From: Chondrosia reniformis
Lineage: Eukaryota; Porifera; Demospongiae; Chondrillida; Chondrillidae
DNA: 64,000 bases
Assembly (NCBI GenBank): GCA_947172415.1
Contig: OX359196.1
Location: 2,420,501-2,484,500 of the forward strand
Reading direction: 5' to 3'
The notes below the pieces were generated by a model. It was not told the origin of the DNA and searched no databases. It worked only from the letters and a program-made list of their open reading frames with translations. Position numbers and translations under genes: made by a program. Every line of letters starts with the position of its first letter. Within the stretch, counting starts at the first letter, position 1. Shown piece by piece: positions 49,513 to 63,934 of this stretch.

Positions 49513-52500
49513 TTACTAGTACATACAACTAGTACATACAATTAGTACATATACTAATCCATAGAGTTAGTACATGCAATTAGTACATAGAACTTATACA
49601 TACAACTATATACTACTTACAACTAATACATACATCTAGATACTAGTACATCCAACTTGTACATACAACTAGTATATGAAACTAGTAATTACAACTAGTA
49701 AATATAACTAGTACATACAAACATTGCACACAACTAGTACATACAAGTAGTACATATAACTACATTCAACTAGTTCAAACAGCGAATACATAAAACTAGT
49801 AAAACAATTAGTACATAAAACTAGTCCATATAATACATAAAAAAATTTAAATACAGCTAGTACTTACAACTAGTATATAAATACAGATTGCCACTCCTTC
49901 ATACACCTAGTACATACAGCTAATACATACAACTAGTACATACAACTAGTAAATACAACTAACTGCTAGTATATATTACTAGCACATAAAATTTGTACAT
50001 TCAACTAGCACATACATCTAGTTCATACAACAAGTACATATAACTATTGCATCCACTACTTACTAGAAAATATATACAACAAGTACATACAACAAGTACA
50101 TACATCTGGTTATTAGTACATACGAAAAATACACACAACAAGTAGTACATATAACTACATACAACTAGTTCAAACAACTAGTAAATACAACTAGTATATT
50201 CTGATAGTTACTAGTACATACAACTAGTACATACAATTAGTACATACACTAGTCCATACAGCTAGTACATACACCTAGTACATATAACTAGTACATACAA
50301 CTATATACTTACTAGAACATATATACAACTAGTACATAGAACTAGTACATACAAATAGTACATACAGCTCGTATATAAAACTAGGACATAGAACTATTTT
50401 ATACAACTAGTACATACAACTAGTTACTAGTACACACAACTAGTACATACAAAAAGTACATACAACTAATATATATAACTAGTACATACAGCTATTACAT
50501 ACAACAAGTACATATAACAAGTACATGCAACTACTTACAAGTACAAAAAACTAGAACATACAATTATGACATACAACTAGTACATATAACAATTACATAC
50601 AACAATTACATACAACAAGAACATACAACTAGTACATATAACTAGTATATACAGCTAGTACATACAATTAGTCCATAAAACTAGTAAATACATCAATTTC
50701 CTGCAACTAGTACTAAAAACTAATACAGAGAACTAGTTCATACAACTAGTACATGCAACAAGGTACCAGTACATATATACAACTAATACATACAACTAGT
50801 ACATACAACTAGTACATATAACTAGTACATACAGCTAGTACATACAACTAGTACATATAACTAATACATACAACCACTTCACACAACTAGCACATAAAAC
50901 TAGTACATATTATTACATACAACTAGTACATACAACTAGTACATACAATTAGTAAATACAGATTGTTACTAGTACATACACCTGGTACATACAACTAGTT
51001 CATATAACTGTTACATATAACCAGTACATGCAACTACTTACTAGTAGTTACAACTAGTACGTACAATTAGGACATACAACTACTACATACAACAAGTATA
51101 TACAACTAGTCCCTACAACTAGTAAATACAGATTGTTCCTAGTTCTTACACCTAGTATATACATCTGGTACATACAATTATTACATACAACCAGAACATA
51201 CAACTAGTACATTAATCTAGTAACTACAACTACTAAATATAACTAGTATACAAAATTACACACAACTATAACATACCAGTAGTACCTATAACTACTTACA
51301 ACTAGTACATACATCTAGTATAAAAACTAGTACATAGAATTAGTACATACAACCAGTACATACAACTACTTACTAGTATATACAATTAGTACAGACAACT
51401 TGTACATATAACTAGTTACTGCTACATACAACTAGTACATACAACTAGTTACTACAACTAGTAAATATAAGTAATACATACAACAATTACACACAATTAG
51501 TACATACAATTAGTTCATATAACTAGTACATAAAACTAGTAACTACAACAAGTAAATACATCTAGTTACTAGAACATACGAAAAATACACACAACTAGTA
51601 CATACAAGTAATACATATAACTATATACAACTAGTTCAAACAACTAGTACATACAACTAGTATATTCTTGTAGTTACTAGTACATACACCTAGTTCAAAC
51701 AATTAGTACATACACTAGTCCATAGAGCTAGTACATTCAATTAGTACATAGAACTTATACACACAACTATATACTAATTACAACTAATACATACATCTAG
51801 ATACTAGTAAATAAAACTTGTACATACAACTAGTATATACAACTAATTAATACATCTAGATACTAGTACATCCAACTTGTGCATACAACTAGTATATGAA
51901 ACTAGTAACTACAACTAGTAAATATAACTAGTACATACAAACTTTGCACACAACTAGTACATACAAGTAGTACATATAACTACATTCAACTAGTTCAAAC
52001 AGCGAATACATATAACTAGTAAAAACAATTAGTACATAAAACTAGTCCATATAACTACATACAAATTTTAAATACAGCTAGTTCTTACAACTAGTATATA
52101 AATTTAGATTGGCACTCCTTCATACACCTAGTACATACAGCTAATACATACAACTAGTACATACAACTAGTAATTACAACTAACTACTAGTACATACTAC
52201 TAGTACAAAACATTTGTACATTCAACTAGTACATACATCTAGTTCATACAACTAGTACATATAACTAGTGCATCCACTACTTATTAGAACACATATACAA
52301 CAAGTACATACAACTAGCACATACAAGTAGAACATTCAACAAGAACATACAACAAGTACATACATCTAGTTACTAGTACATACGAAAAATACACACAACT
52401 AGTACATACAAGTAGTATATAACTGAATACAACTAATTCAAACAACTGGTACATACAACTAGTATATTCTTATAGTTACTAGTATATACAACTAGTATAT

Positions 52501-54661
52501 ACAATTAGTACATACACTAGTCCCTACAGCTAGTACATACACTTAGTACATATAACTAGTACATACAACTACTTACTAGAACACATATACAACATATATA
52601 TACATACAACTAGCACATACAACTAGAACATTCAACTAGTACATACAACAAGTACATACATCTAGTTACTAGTACAAACGAAAAATACACACAACTAGTA
52701 CATACAAGTAGTACATATAACTATATACAACTAATTCAAACAACTAGTACATACAACTAGTATAGTCTGATAGTTACTAGTACATACAACTAGTACATAC
52801 AATTAGTACATACAATAGTCCATACAGCTAGTACATACACTTAGTACATATAACTAGTACATACAACTACTTACTAGAACATATAAACAACTAGTACATA
52901 GAACATACAAATAGTACATACAGCTCGTATATAAAACTAGGACATAGAACTATTTTATACAACTAGTACATACAACTAGTTACTAGTACATATAACTAGT
53001 ACATACAAAAGGTACATACAACTAATATATATAACTAGTACATACAGCTATTACATACAACAAGTACATATAACTAGTACATGCAACTACTTACAAGTAC
53101 ATACACTTAGAACATACAATTATGACATACAACTAGTACATATAACTAGTACAGGCAACCATTTACTAGTACATACAACTATTATACAATTAGTACATAC
53201 AACTAGTACATAGAGCTAGTACATACAACTAGTACATACAATTACTACGCACATTTAGTTATTAGTACATTCAACTACTACAACTAGTAGCTACAAATTT
53301 AACTAGTATACAAAAAATCAACACAACTTGTACATACAAGTAGTATATATAACTACATACAACTAGTACACGCAGCTAGTACATACAACTAGTTACCAGT
53401 ACATACAACTAGTACATACAACTATTATATACAACTAGTGCATATAACTAGTACATACAGCTATTTCATACAACTAGTACATACAACTAGTACATATAAC
53501 TGGTACATACAGCTAGTACCTACAACTAGTACTTATAAATAGTATATAAAACAATGTCACACAACTAGTATATACAACTAGTACATATAATTATATACAT
53601 ACAACTAGTACCTACAACTAGTACACAGAATTAATAAATACAGATTATTACTAACGCATACACTAGTACATACAATTAGTTCATACAATTATTACAAATA
53701 TCCAGTACATGCAACTAATTACTAGTACTTACCACTACTACATACAACTAGTACATAAAGTTAGTAAATATAGTTTGTTAATAGTACATACACCTAGTAC
53801 ATACAACTAGTACATACAACTAATACATATAACTAGTACATATGATAACTACACACAACTTCTACATATAATTAGTACATATAACAATTTCACACAACTA
53901 GTACATACACCTAGTACATATAATTACAAACAACTAGTACATACAACTAGTACATACAATATTAAAATAAAGATTGTTACCAGTACATACATCTAGTACA
54001 TACAACTAGTTCGTACAACTATTACGTATAATAGTTGCTAGTACATATAACTAGTACATGGAACTAGTACATAGAACTAGTAGTTTGAGATTGTTACTAG
54101 TACTTACACCTAGTACATACAACTAGTACATGCAACTACTTACTAGTTCATAGAACTAGTACGTAAAATTATTACACACAACTAGTACATATAACTAGTA
54201 CATACAACAATTTCACACAACTAGTAAATACAACTGGGAAATACAATTAGTACATACAACTATGTACTAGTACATACAACTACTACATTCAACTAGTAAA
54301 TACAGAGAGTTATTAGTAGATACACCTAGTATATACAGCCAGTACACACAACTAGTACATATAACTAGTTCATACAACAAGTATATACAACAAGTACATA
54401 CAACTAGTATATATAATTAGAACATGCAACTTTTACTAGTTCATTCAACTACTACATACAATTAGAACATCCAACTAATACATGCATCCAGTTCATGCAA
54501 AAAGCACATAAAATTAGTGCATTAAACTACATACCAGAACACATATACAACAAGTACATACAACTAACGACTAGTATATACAACTAGTATATGCAACAAG
54601 CTACTAGTATATACAACTAGTACTTAAAACTAGTACCTACAACAATTACACACTACTAGTA
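49513..54661 (-). repeat. 13-bp minisatellite array, A/C-rich orientation
   Basis: This array contains a 2220-bp direct duplication (AGCGAATACA at 49781 and 52001; TCCAACTTGT at 49651 and 51871). No gene is seen. Confidence 0.93.
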
Positions 54662-55116
54662 CAGTGTAACCCGGATAATCTGCCCCCGCTTAATACGCAC
54701 AACCCCCCAATCGGTCTGAGTTCGTATTAAACGAATTCATTTACATACTAGAAGTATGTATGTAATCTGCCAACCGCCAAATCCACCATCCGCCATTATT
54801 TTCTCGCCTCAATTGTACGTTGGTGTTTAAGGTGTTTTCCACTTTTGTAATCCGCCGCTTTCATCAACATTTTAATCGTACGCAATAAATCTTAGAGATT
54901 ACCTCTAAGCGTTCCAAAACTGACTTGAAAATTGCCCGATATGTGACTGTAAGAGGAAGAATTCGACGGCAACGCAAAAGCAAATATCGTTCATCGTTTT
55001 ATTTAGCTGGTTATAATTAGAATTACATAATGACGATATTTGGCTAATCCACCAAACTCAATATTCTGCCAAAAAAGTGCTTGAACGAATTGTGGCCGAT
55101 TTTCCAAGTTACACTG
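54662..55116 (-). mobile_element. TA-flanked MITE, copy 3 (inverted)
   Basis: The 455-bp reverse-complement homologue of 19044-19492 carries TA at 54660-54661 and 55117-55118. Both flanks match the inverted flanks of copy 2, so this is the same insertion carried on the other arm of the inverted duplication. Confidence 0.8.
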
Positions 55117-58100
55117 TACATATAAGTACATACAACTAGTACATAAAACTATTACATATAACTAGTTCATACATCTATTGCACACACTAGTACACACAAC
55201 AAGTACATATATTTAACCATATACAACTAGTACATACAACTAGTAAATACAACAAGTAGAGACAACTGGTACATAAAATTTGGTATATACTACCAGTACA
55301 TACAACTATATAATACTTACAACTAGTACTACAACTAGGACATAGTACTAGTACATATAACCTGTATATATAACTAGTACATACAAATAGTACATACAAA
55401 TAGTCCATACAAGAAGTACATACAACTAATTAATACTATATAGAACTAGTACACACAACTGCTAACTGCAACTAGTAAATATACTTAGTAGATACAAAAA
55501 TTACACACACCTAGTACTTTCAACTAGTACATACAACTAGTACATACAACTAGTACAAACAACTAGTACATATAACTAGTACAAACAGCTAGTACATACA
55601 ACTAGTACATACAATTAGTAAAGACAGATTTTTACTAGTACATACACCTGGTACATACAACTAGTTCATACAACTGTTACATATAGCCAGTACATGTAAC
55701 TACTTACTAGTACTTACAACTAGTACGTACAATTAGGACATACAACTACTACATACATCAAGTACATACAACTAGTCCCTACAACTAGTAAATACAGATT
55801 GTTACTAGTTCTTCCACCTATAATATACATCTGATACATGCAATTATTACATACAACCAGAACATACAACTAGTACATGCAACAAGTATATATAACTAAT
55901 ACATACCACAATTTCACACAAATAGTAAATACAACTAGTACATATAATTACTTACAACTAGTACATACAACTTGTAAATACAATTAGTAAACACAAGTAC
56001 TTACCAATACTTACATCTAGCACATACAGTTACTACATACAACTACTACATAAAACTAGTACATAAAATAATTACAAACAACTAGTATATGCATACAACT
56101 ATTACATATAACTACATACAACTAGTGCAAACAACTAGTACATACAACCAGAACATACATCCAGTTACTAGAAGATACAACCAGAACATACCAGTAGTAC
56201 CAATAACTACATACAACTAGTACATAAATCTAGTATAAAAAACTAGTACATAGAACTAGTACATACAACTAGTTACTAGTAAATACAATTAGTACAGGCA
56301 ACTTCTAAATATAACTAGTACATAGAACAATTACACACAACTTGTACACACAACTAGTACATACAACTATTCCATACTACTAGTACATACAACAAGTGCA
56401 TACAAGTAGTACATACAACTAGTTACTACTACATACAACTAGTACATACAACTAGTAACTACAACTAGTAAATAAAAGTAATACACACAACAATTACACA
56501 CAATTAGTACATACAATTAGTTCATATAACTAGTACATAAAACTAGTAACTACAACTAGTAAATATAACTAGTACATACAAAAATTACACACAACTGGTA
56601 TATACAAGTAGTACATATAACTACATACAACTAGTTCAAACTGCTAGTATATAAAACTGGTAAAAACAACTAGTACATACAGCTTATACCAAAAACTAGT
56701 ACATAGAATAGGTACATCCAACAAATACATACAACTAGTTACTAATATGTACATTTAGTATTTACAACTAGTACATACAACTAGTACATATAACTGGTAC
56801 ATACAGCTAGTACATACAACTAGTACATACAGCTAGTACATACAACTAGTACATACACAAAGTAGATACAACAATTACACACAACTTGTACACACAACTA
56901 GTACATACAACTAGTCCATACTACTAGTACATACAACAAGTACATACAAGTAGTACACACAACTAGTTACTACTACATACAACTAGTACATACAACTAGT
57001 AACTACAACTAGTAAATAAAAGTAATACACACAACAATTACACACATTTAGTACATACAATTAGTTCATATAACTAGTATATAAAACTAGTAACTACAAC
57101 TAGTAAATATAACTAGAACATACAAAATTACACACAACTGGTACATACAAGTAGTACATATAACTACATACAACTAGTTCAAACTACTAGTATATAAAAC
57201 TGGTAAAAACAACTAGTACATACAGCTTATAACAAAAACTAGTACACAGAATAGGTACATCCAACAAAAACATACAACTAGTTACTAATATGTACAATTA
57301 GTATTTACAACTAGTACATACAACTAGTACATATAACTGGTACATACAGCTAGTACATCCAACTAGTACATACAAAAAGTAGATACAACAATTACACACA
57401 ACTAGTACATACAACTAGTACATATTATTAATTAAAACTAGTATATACATTCAACTGGTATATACAATTAGTAAATACAGAATGTTACTAGTTCCTACAC
57501 CTAGTACCTACAACTCCTTCATACAACTATTACATATAACTAGTACATGCAACTACGTACTAGTACTTACAACTATTACATACCATTAGTACATACAAAT
57601 ACTACATACAACTAGTGCATATATCTAGTTACTAGTACATACAACTAGTACATACAATTAGTAACTACAACTAGTAAATATAACTACTTCATACACAACT
57701 AGTACATACAACTAGTACATATAATTAGTAACTACAACTAGTAAATATAACTAGTTCATACACAAATTTCACACAACTAGTACATACAAGTAGTACATAT
57801 AATTACATACAACTAGTTCAAACAACTAGTACATTCAACAATTTCACACAACTAGTACATACAACTAGTACATATAATAACTTATAACTAGTACATTCAA
57901 CTGGTATATACACTTAGTAAATACAGATTGTTACTAGTACCTACACCTAGTACCTACAACTAGTTCATACAATTATTACATTTAACTAGTACTTCCAACT
58001 ACTTATTAGAACTTACAACTAGTATATACTATTAGTATATACAACTACTACATACAACTGGTGCATATATCTAGTTACTGGTATATACAACTAGTAGATA

Positions 58101-59417
58101 CAACTAGTACATACAACTAGTTCATATAACTAGTACATGCAACGAAAAACTAGTAGATATCACTACTACATACAATTAGTACATACAACTAGTACATACA
58201 TCTAGTACATACAACTAGTGCATATATCTAGTTACTAGTACATACAACTAGTACATACAATTAGTAACTACAACTAGTAAATATAACTACTTCATACACA
58301 ACTAGTACATACAACTAGTACATATAATTAGTAACTACAACTAGTAAATATAACTAGTTCATACACAAATTTCACACAACTAGTACATACAAGTAGTACA
58401 TATAATTACATACAACTAGTTCAAACAACTAGTACATTCAACAATTTCACACAACTAGTACATACAACTAGTACATATAATAACTTATAACTAGTACATT
58501 CAACTGGTATATACACTTAGTAAATACAGATTGTTACTAGTACCTACACCTAGTACCTACAACTAGTTCATACAATTATTACATTTAACTAGGACTTGCA
58601 ACTACCTATTAGTACTTACAACTAGTATATACTATTAGTATATACAACTACTACATACAACTGGTGCATATATCTAGTTACTGGTATATACAACTAGTAG
58701 ATACAACTAGTACATACAACTAGTTCATATAACTAGTACATGCAACGAAAAACTAGTAGATACCACTACTACATACAATTAGTACATACAACTAGTACAT
58801 ACATCTAGTACATTCAACTAGTGCATATATCTAGTTACTAGTACATACAACTAGTACATACAATTAGTAACTACAACTAGTAAGTATAACTACTTCATAC
58901 ACAAATTTTACACTACTAGTACATACAACTAGTACATATAATTAGTAACTACAACTAGTAAATATAACTAGTTCATACACAAATTTCACACAACTAGTAC
59001 ATACAAGTAGTACATATAATTACATACAACTAGTTCAAACAACTAGTACATTCAACAATTTCACACAACTAGTACATACAACTAGTACATATAATAACTT
59101 ATAACTAGTACATTCAACTGGTATATACACTTAGTAAATACAGATTGTTACTAGTACCTACACCTAGTACCTACAACTAGTTCATACAATTATTACATTT
59201 AACTAGTACTTCCAACTACTTATTAGAACTTACAACTAGTATATACTATTAGTATATACAACTACTACATACAACTGGTGCATATATCTAGTTACTGGTA
59301 CATACAACTAGTAAATGAAACTAGTACATACAACTAGTTCATATAACTAGTACATGCAACGAAAAACTAGTAGATACCACCACTACATACAATTAGTACA
59401 TACAACTAGTACATACA
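55117..59417 (-). repeat. 13-bp minisatellite array with 544-bp and 603-bp higher-order units
   Basis: About 56333-57370 holds a tandem pair with 544-bp spacing (TCCATACTAC at 56371 and 56915). About 57590-59410 holds three copies of a 603-bp unit (GTGCATATATCTAG at 57615, 58218 and 58821); the third carries an extra about 14 bases. The 73-codon frame at 55187-55408 is repeat translation. Confidence 0.93.
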
Positions 59418-59485
59418 TATCTTTGGGATGGTACATCCTTTGACTTGTGAGCGTTTAAAAACGCAGTTGGTTTTTTCAATTCTTG

Positions 59486-59522
59486 GTCAAACGTTTCGAC
59501 CCTGGGGGTCTTCCTCAGTGAC
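59486..59522 (-). ncRNA. Hammerhead-ribozyme-like motif in Penelope copy 2
   Basis: On the minus strand this is identical in layout to 6198-6234: GTCA/TGAC stem I, CTGAGGA plus an extra A, GACCC-CCA-GGGTC stem II, GAAA and ACGT. It lies in the 3' region of the minus-strand copy. Confidence 0.6.
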
Positions 59523-59551
59523 TGATGGTTGAGTGGAAGAATTGCCTCTAT

Positions 59552-61211
59552 TTATAGAGGATGTTTCCCGCCATTTCCACTTCCTGTCATGTGACCCTCA
59601 GCAGAATGAGAAAAACAGGAAGTATGAATATTAAATCGTCTCCAGGCTTGATGTAACACAATGCCTTGATCTAAATTCATTCTCACCTGACTCTTCTGGA
59701 TCCTGATGGCTTCTTTGACCCTTCTCCTTTGCCAGTGGGTTTCCCTGTCTGTAATCTTGGCCTTGTCCCAAGCAATTGAATGGCCAGTCTTGAGGGAATG
59801 AACAGCTATACCGTTGTTCCCATCCCCCATCCTGAGTGCTCGCTTGTGTTCTGCCAATCTCACTTTCAGGGTCCTTCCAGTTTCACCAAGTAGACTGCAG
59901 AACACTCAGAGCAAGGAATTAGGTAAACTACACCCTTGATATCCATAGGTGGTTGTGGCTGTTTTGGGTTGGATAAAACGGTTCTCAGTGATCTCTGCTT
60001 GGAGAAAATGGTCTGGATACCCATTTTTCTACAGCTTTTATCGATCATCTCACTGAGTCCCTTTATATATGGAATAAAGAGTTTGTGTTTACACTCATCC
60101 TCACTCCCCTTAGTCTGCCTTCTCCTGTTGAGCAGTCTGTGAGCCTCCCATTTAGGGTATCCATTAGCTTGAAGTACTCCTTCCAGGTGCTCCTTTTCTT
60201 TTTCCAAGCTACTGGAGTTTGGTCCACAAATCTTTTCGGCTCTGTCTTTGAGACACAGTGCGATACCAGTCTTTACCCTAGGGTGGTGATGAGAGGTAAA
60301 GTGAAGGTACCTGTCTGTGTGTGTTGGTTTCCTATACACAAATGTGTCCAAACTTCCCATGCACTTCTTTACTTGCACATCCAGGAAGGGTAAGGAACCA
60401 CTGGTCTCCTTCTCCATGGTAAATTCGATGTTGCGATGTCTTCCATTGAGGAAACTCAAGAAGTCCTCCAGCTGCTCGTCACCATGATCCCAGATGACAA
60501 ATGTGTCATCCACATATCTCAACCACAACTTAGGCCTTATCACAGCAGCACGAAGAGCTTCTATTTCGAATTCCTCCATGAAGATGTTCACTACCACCAG
60601 GGAGAGAGGAGATCCCATGACTGCCCCTTCCTTCTGCTCAAAGAACTCATCACTGTACAGGAAGTACGTTGTCCTGAGACAGAGTTCTGTAAGATCCGCA
60701 ATGGTGGATACATCCAAGGGTGTCCGTTGCTCCAAGTTAGGGTCCTGCGCAAGTCGTCTCCTGATGATCTGTAGAGATAGATCAATGGGTACTTTGGTAA
60801 ATAGGCTCTTTACATCGAAACTGATCAATTTATCTTCGGTGTTCACATCCATTCCCCTGATCTTCTCGACAAAGTCATGAGAATTCCGCACAAAGTGAGA
60901 AGTTTTCCCCCATAGTGGTGACAATACCCCTGCCAGGTACCTAGAAAGGTTGTAGGTATGAGAATTAATGGAGGAAACAATTGGTCTCAAGGGTACACTT
61001 GCCTTGTGGATTTTTGGTAATCCGTAGAGCTGAGGTGTGGAGCTGTTTTGGTTCTGAACCTTCTTCCTCAGATCAGAGGGGAGTTTGCCTTTTTTCTCAA
61101 GTGACCTTAGAACTTCAGTTACCTTCCGTTCTATCTTCATTGTGGGGTTTCTCTTAATGGCTTGGTCTTCACCAGAAGATAAGGGCACTCTTGGATGATA
61201 CGAGTTATCAA
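59552..61211 (-). pseudogene. Penelope-like RT with GIY-YIG, minus-strand copy, frameshifted
   Basis: The continuous frame 61350-59866 is 494 codons, but its first about 46 come from antisense of the adjoining fragment. Homology starts near residue 47 (LDNSYHPRV). Against copy 1 the residue numbers are offset by 57: YGLPKIHK at 109-116, SFDVKSLF at 177-184, YVDD at 279-282. The B-motif region reads GSPLSL where copy 1 has GSPLSP, with two A-to-V changes nearby. A 1-bp deletion between 59889 and 59890 shifts the frame inside the YIG motif. The correct frame resumes in 59905-59552 with GETGRTL, the intact W lost in copy 1, and KEAIRI. The endonuclease is thus cut from the RT. The start codon and N-terminal region are missing. 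Confidence 0.85.
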
Positions 61212-62018
61212 GGAATTCGAAATAGAAGCTCTTCGTGCTGCTGTGATAAGGCCTAAGTTGTGGTTGAGATATGTGGATGACACATTTGTCATCTGGAATC
61301 ATGGTGATGAGCAGCTGGAGGACTTCTTGAGTTTCCTCAATGGAAGACATCGCAAGATCGAATTTACCATGGAGAAGGAGACCAATGGTTCCTTACCCTT
61401 CCTGGATGTGCAAGTAAAGAAGTGCATGGGAAGTTTGGACACATTTGTGTATAGGAAACCAACACACACAGACAGGTACCTTCACTTTACCTCTCATCAC
61501 CACCCTAGGGTAAAGACTGGTATCGCACTGTGTCTCAAAGACAGAGCCGAAAAGATTTGTGGACCAAACTCCAGTAGCTTGGAAAAAGAAAAGGAGCACC
61601 TGGAAGGAGTACTTCAAGCTAATGGATACCCTAAATGGGAGGCTCACAGACTGCTCAACAGGAGAAGGCAGACTAAGGGGAGTGAGGATGAGTGTAAACA
61701 CAAACTCTTTATTCCATATATAAAGGGACTCAGTGAGATGATCGATAAAAGCTGTAGAAAAATGGGTATCCAGACCATTTTCTCCAAGCAGAGATCACTG
61801 AGAACCGTTTTATCCAACCCAAAACAGCCACAACCACCTATGGATATCAAGGGTGTAGTTTGCCTAATTCCTTGCTCTGAGTGTTCTGCAGTCTACATTG
61901 GTGAAACTGGAAGGACCCTGAAAGTGAGATTGGCAGAACACAAGCGAGCACTCAGGATGGGGGATGTGAACAACGGCATAGCTGTTCACTTCCTCAAGAC
62001 TGGCCACTCAATTGCTTA
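61212..62018 (+). pseudogene. Penelope-like RT/GIY-YIG fragment, plus strand
   Basis: This internal fragment starts at EFEIEALR and includes YVDD, LPFLDV, YRKPTH, the connector and GVVCLIPC...YIGETGR. It ends at HSIA, where the array abuts and supplies a TAA. It is nearly identical to 7111-7917 of copy 1, with V-to-C and S-to-F changes near the end. The upstream ATG at 61195 belongs to the inverted partner. It is a dead fragment created by foldback joining. Confidence 0.85.
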
Positions 62019-62351
62019 AAAGTATTTACATAAAACTACATACAACTAGTATATGCAATAGTTACTAGTACATCCAACTAGTACATCAAACTAGTACATA
62101 CAACTAGTGCATACAAATAGTCCATACATCAATTTCACAAAACTAGTACATAAAACTAATACATAGAACAAGTTTATACAATTAGTACATACAACTAGTT
62201 ACAAGTATAATCCAACTAGTACATACAGCTAGTCCATCCAACTAGTACATATAACTAGTACATACATCTAGTACATACAACTAGTACATACAACCAGTAC
62301 ATACAACTAGTACATACAAAAAATACACGCTACTAGTACATCAATCTAGTA
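62019..62351 (-). repeat. 13-bp minisatellite array, A/C-rich orientation
   Basis: The short array between Penelope copy 2 and MITE copy 4 matches, inverted, the sequence right of MITE copy 1 (about 825-900). Confidence 0.9.
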
Positions 62352-62794
62352 CAGTGTAACCCGGATAATCCGCCTCCACTTAATAAGCACAACCCCCCAA
62401 TCGGTCTGAGTTCGTATTAAACAAATTCATTTACATACTAGAAGTATTTTTGTAATTCTCCAACCGCCAAATCCGCCATCCGCCATTATTTTCTCGCCTC
62501 AATTGTACATTTATAGGCGTTTTCCACCTTTGTAATCTGCCGCTTTCATCAACATTTTAATCGTACGAAATAAATCTTAGAGATTACCTCTAAGCATTCC
62601 AAAAGTGACTTGAAAATTGCCCGATATGTGACTGTGAGTGGCAGAATTCGACGGAAACGCAAAAGCAAATATTGTTCATCGTTTTATTTAGCTGGTTATA
62701 ATTAGAATTGCATAATGACGATATTTGGCTAATCCGCCAAACTCTGCCAAAAAAGTGCTTGAACGAATTGTGGCGGATTTTCCCAGTTACACTT
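62352..62794 (-). mobile_element. TA-flanked MITE, copy 4 (inverted)
   Basis: This 443-bp reverse-complement homologue of 373-822 has TA at 62350-62351 and 62795-62796. The last base of the right terminus is changed (ACTT for ACTG). Flanks are those of copy 1, inverted. Confidence 0.8.
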
Positions 62795-63934
62795 TACATA
62801 TATGTACATACAACTGGTAAATACAACAAGTAGAGACAACTGGTACATAAAATTTGGTATACACTACCAGTACATACAACTATGTAATACTTACAACTAC
62901 TACTACAACTAGGACATAGTACTTGATCATATAACCTGTATATATAACTAGTACATACAAATAATACATACAGCTACTTAAAAAATCTAGTTACAAGTAC
63001 AAACAACTAGTACATACAATTAGTACATACAACCAGTAACTACATCTAGTAAATATAACTAGTTCATACACAAATTTCACAAAACTAGTATATACAAGTA
63101 GTACATATAATTACACACAACTAGTACATTCAACAATTTCACACAACTAGTACATACAACTAGTACATATAATTACTTAAAACTAGTACATTCAACTGGT
63201 ATATACAATTAGTAAATACAGATTGTTACTAGTACCTACACCTAGTAACTACAACTAGTTCATACAACTATATACATACAACTAGTACATGCAACTACTT
63301 ATTAGAACTTACAACTAGTACATACCATTAGTACATACAACTACTACATACAACTAGTGCATATATCTAGTTACTAGTACATACAACTAGTACATACAAT
63401 TAGTAAAAACAACTAGTACATACAACTAGTAAAAACAACTAGTACATACAACTAATTACTAGTAGATACCTTTACTACATACAATTAGTACATACATCTA
63501 GGACACACAACTAGTTCATATAACTAATGCAAAAAACTACATACTAGACCACCTATACAACAAGTTCGTACAATTAGTATATTATATTATATTAGTACAT
63601 AGAACTAGTATATACAACTAGTACATTCAAAGAGTACCTACAAGTAGTACATACAACTAGTTACTACTACATTCAACTAGTATATACAACTAGTAGCTAC
63701 AACTAGTAGATATAAGTATTACATACAACAATTACACACAATTAGTACATACAATTAGTTGATATATATAACTAGTATATAAAACTAGTAACTACAACAA
63801 GTAATTATAACTAGTAAATACAAAATTACACACAACTGGTACATACAAGTAATACATATAACAACATACAACTAGTTCAAACTACTAGTATATAAAACTA
63901 GTAAAAACAACTAGTACAAACAGCTTATACAAAA
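62795..63934 (-). repeat. 13-bp minisatellite array, A/C-rich orientation
   Basis: Its left part is the inverse of about 1-372. From about 63660 it repeats the unit order of about 56400-56690. No gene is seen. Confidence 0.92.

Larger units (their letters stand above)
59418..62018 (-). mobile_element. Penelope-like retroelement, copy 2 (foldback of two partial copies)
   Basis: A minus-strand copy runs from its 3' leader (59418-59485) to a 5' truncation at about 61211. It is joined directly to a plus-strand fragment (61212-62018) covering RT motif C to the GIY-YIG motif. The arms 59770-60574 and 61212-62018 form inverted repeats of about 805 bp with about 640 bp between. The 5' end of the minus copy (TTGATAACTCGTATC on its own strand) is the same truncation point used in the inverted piece of copy 1. 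Confidence 0.85.
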
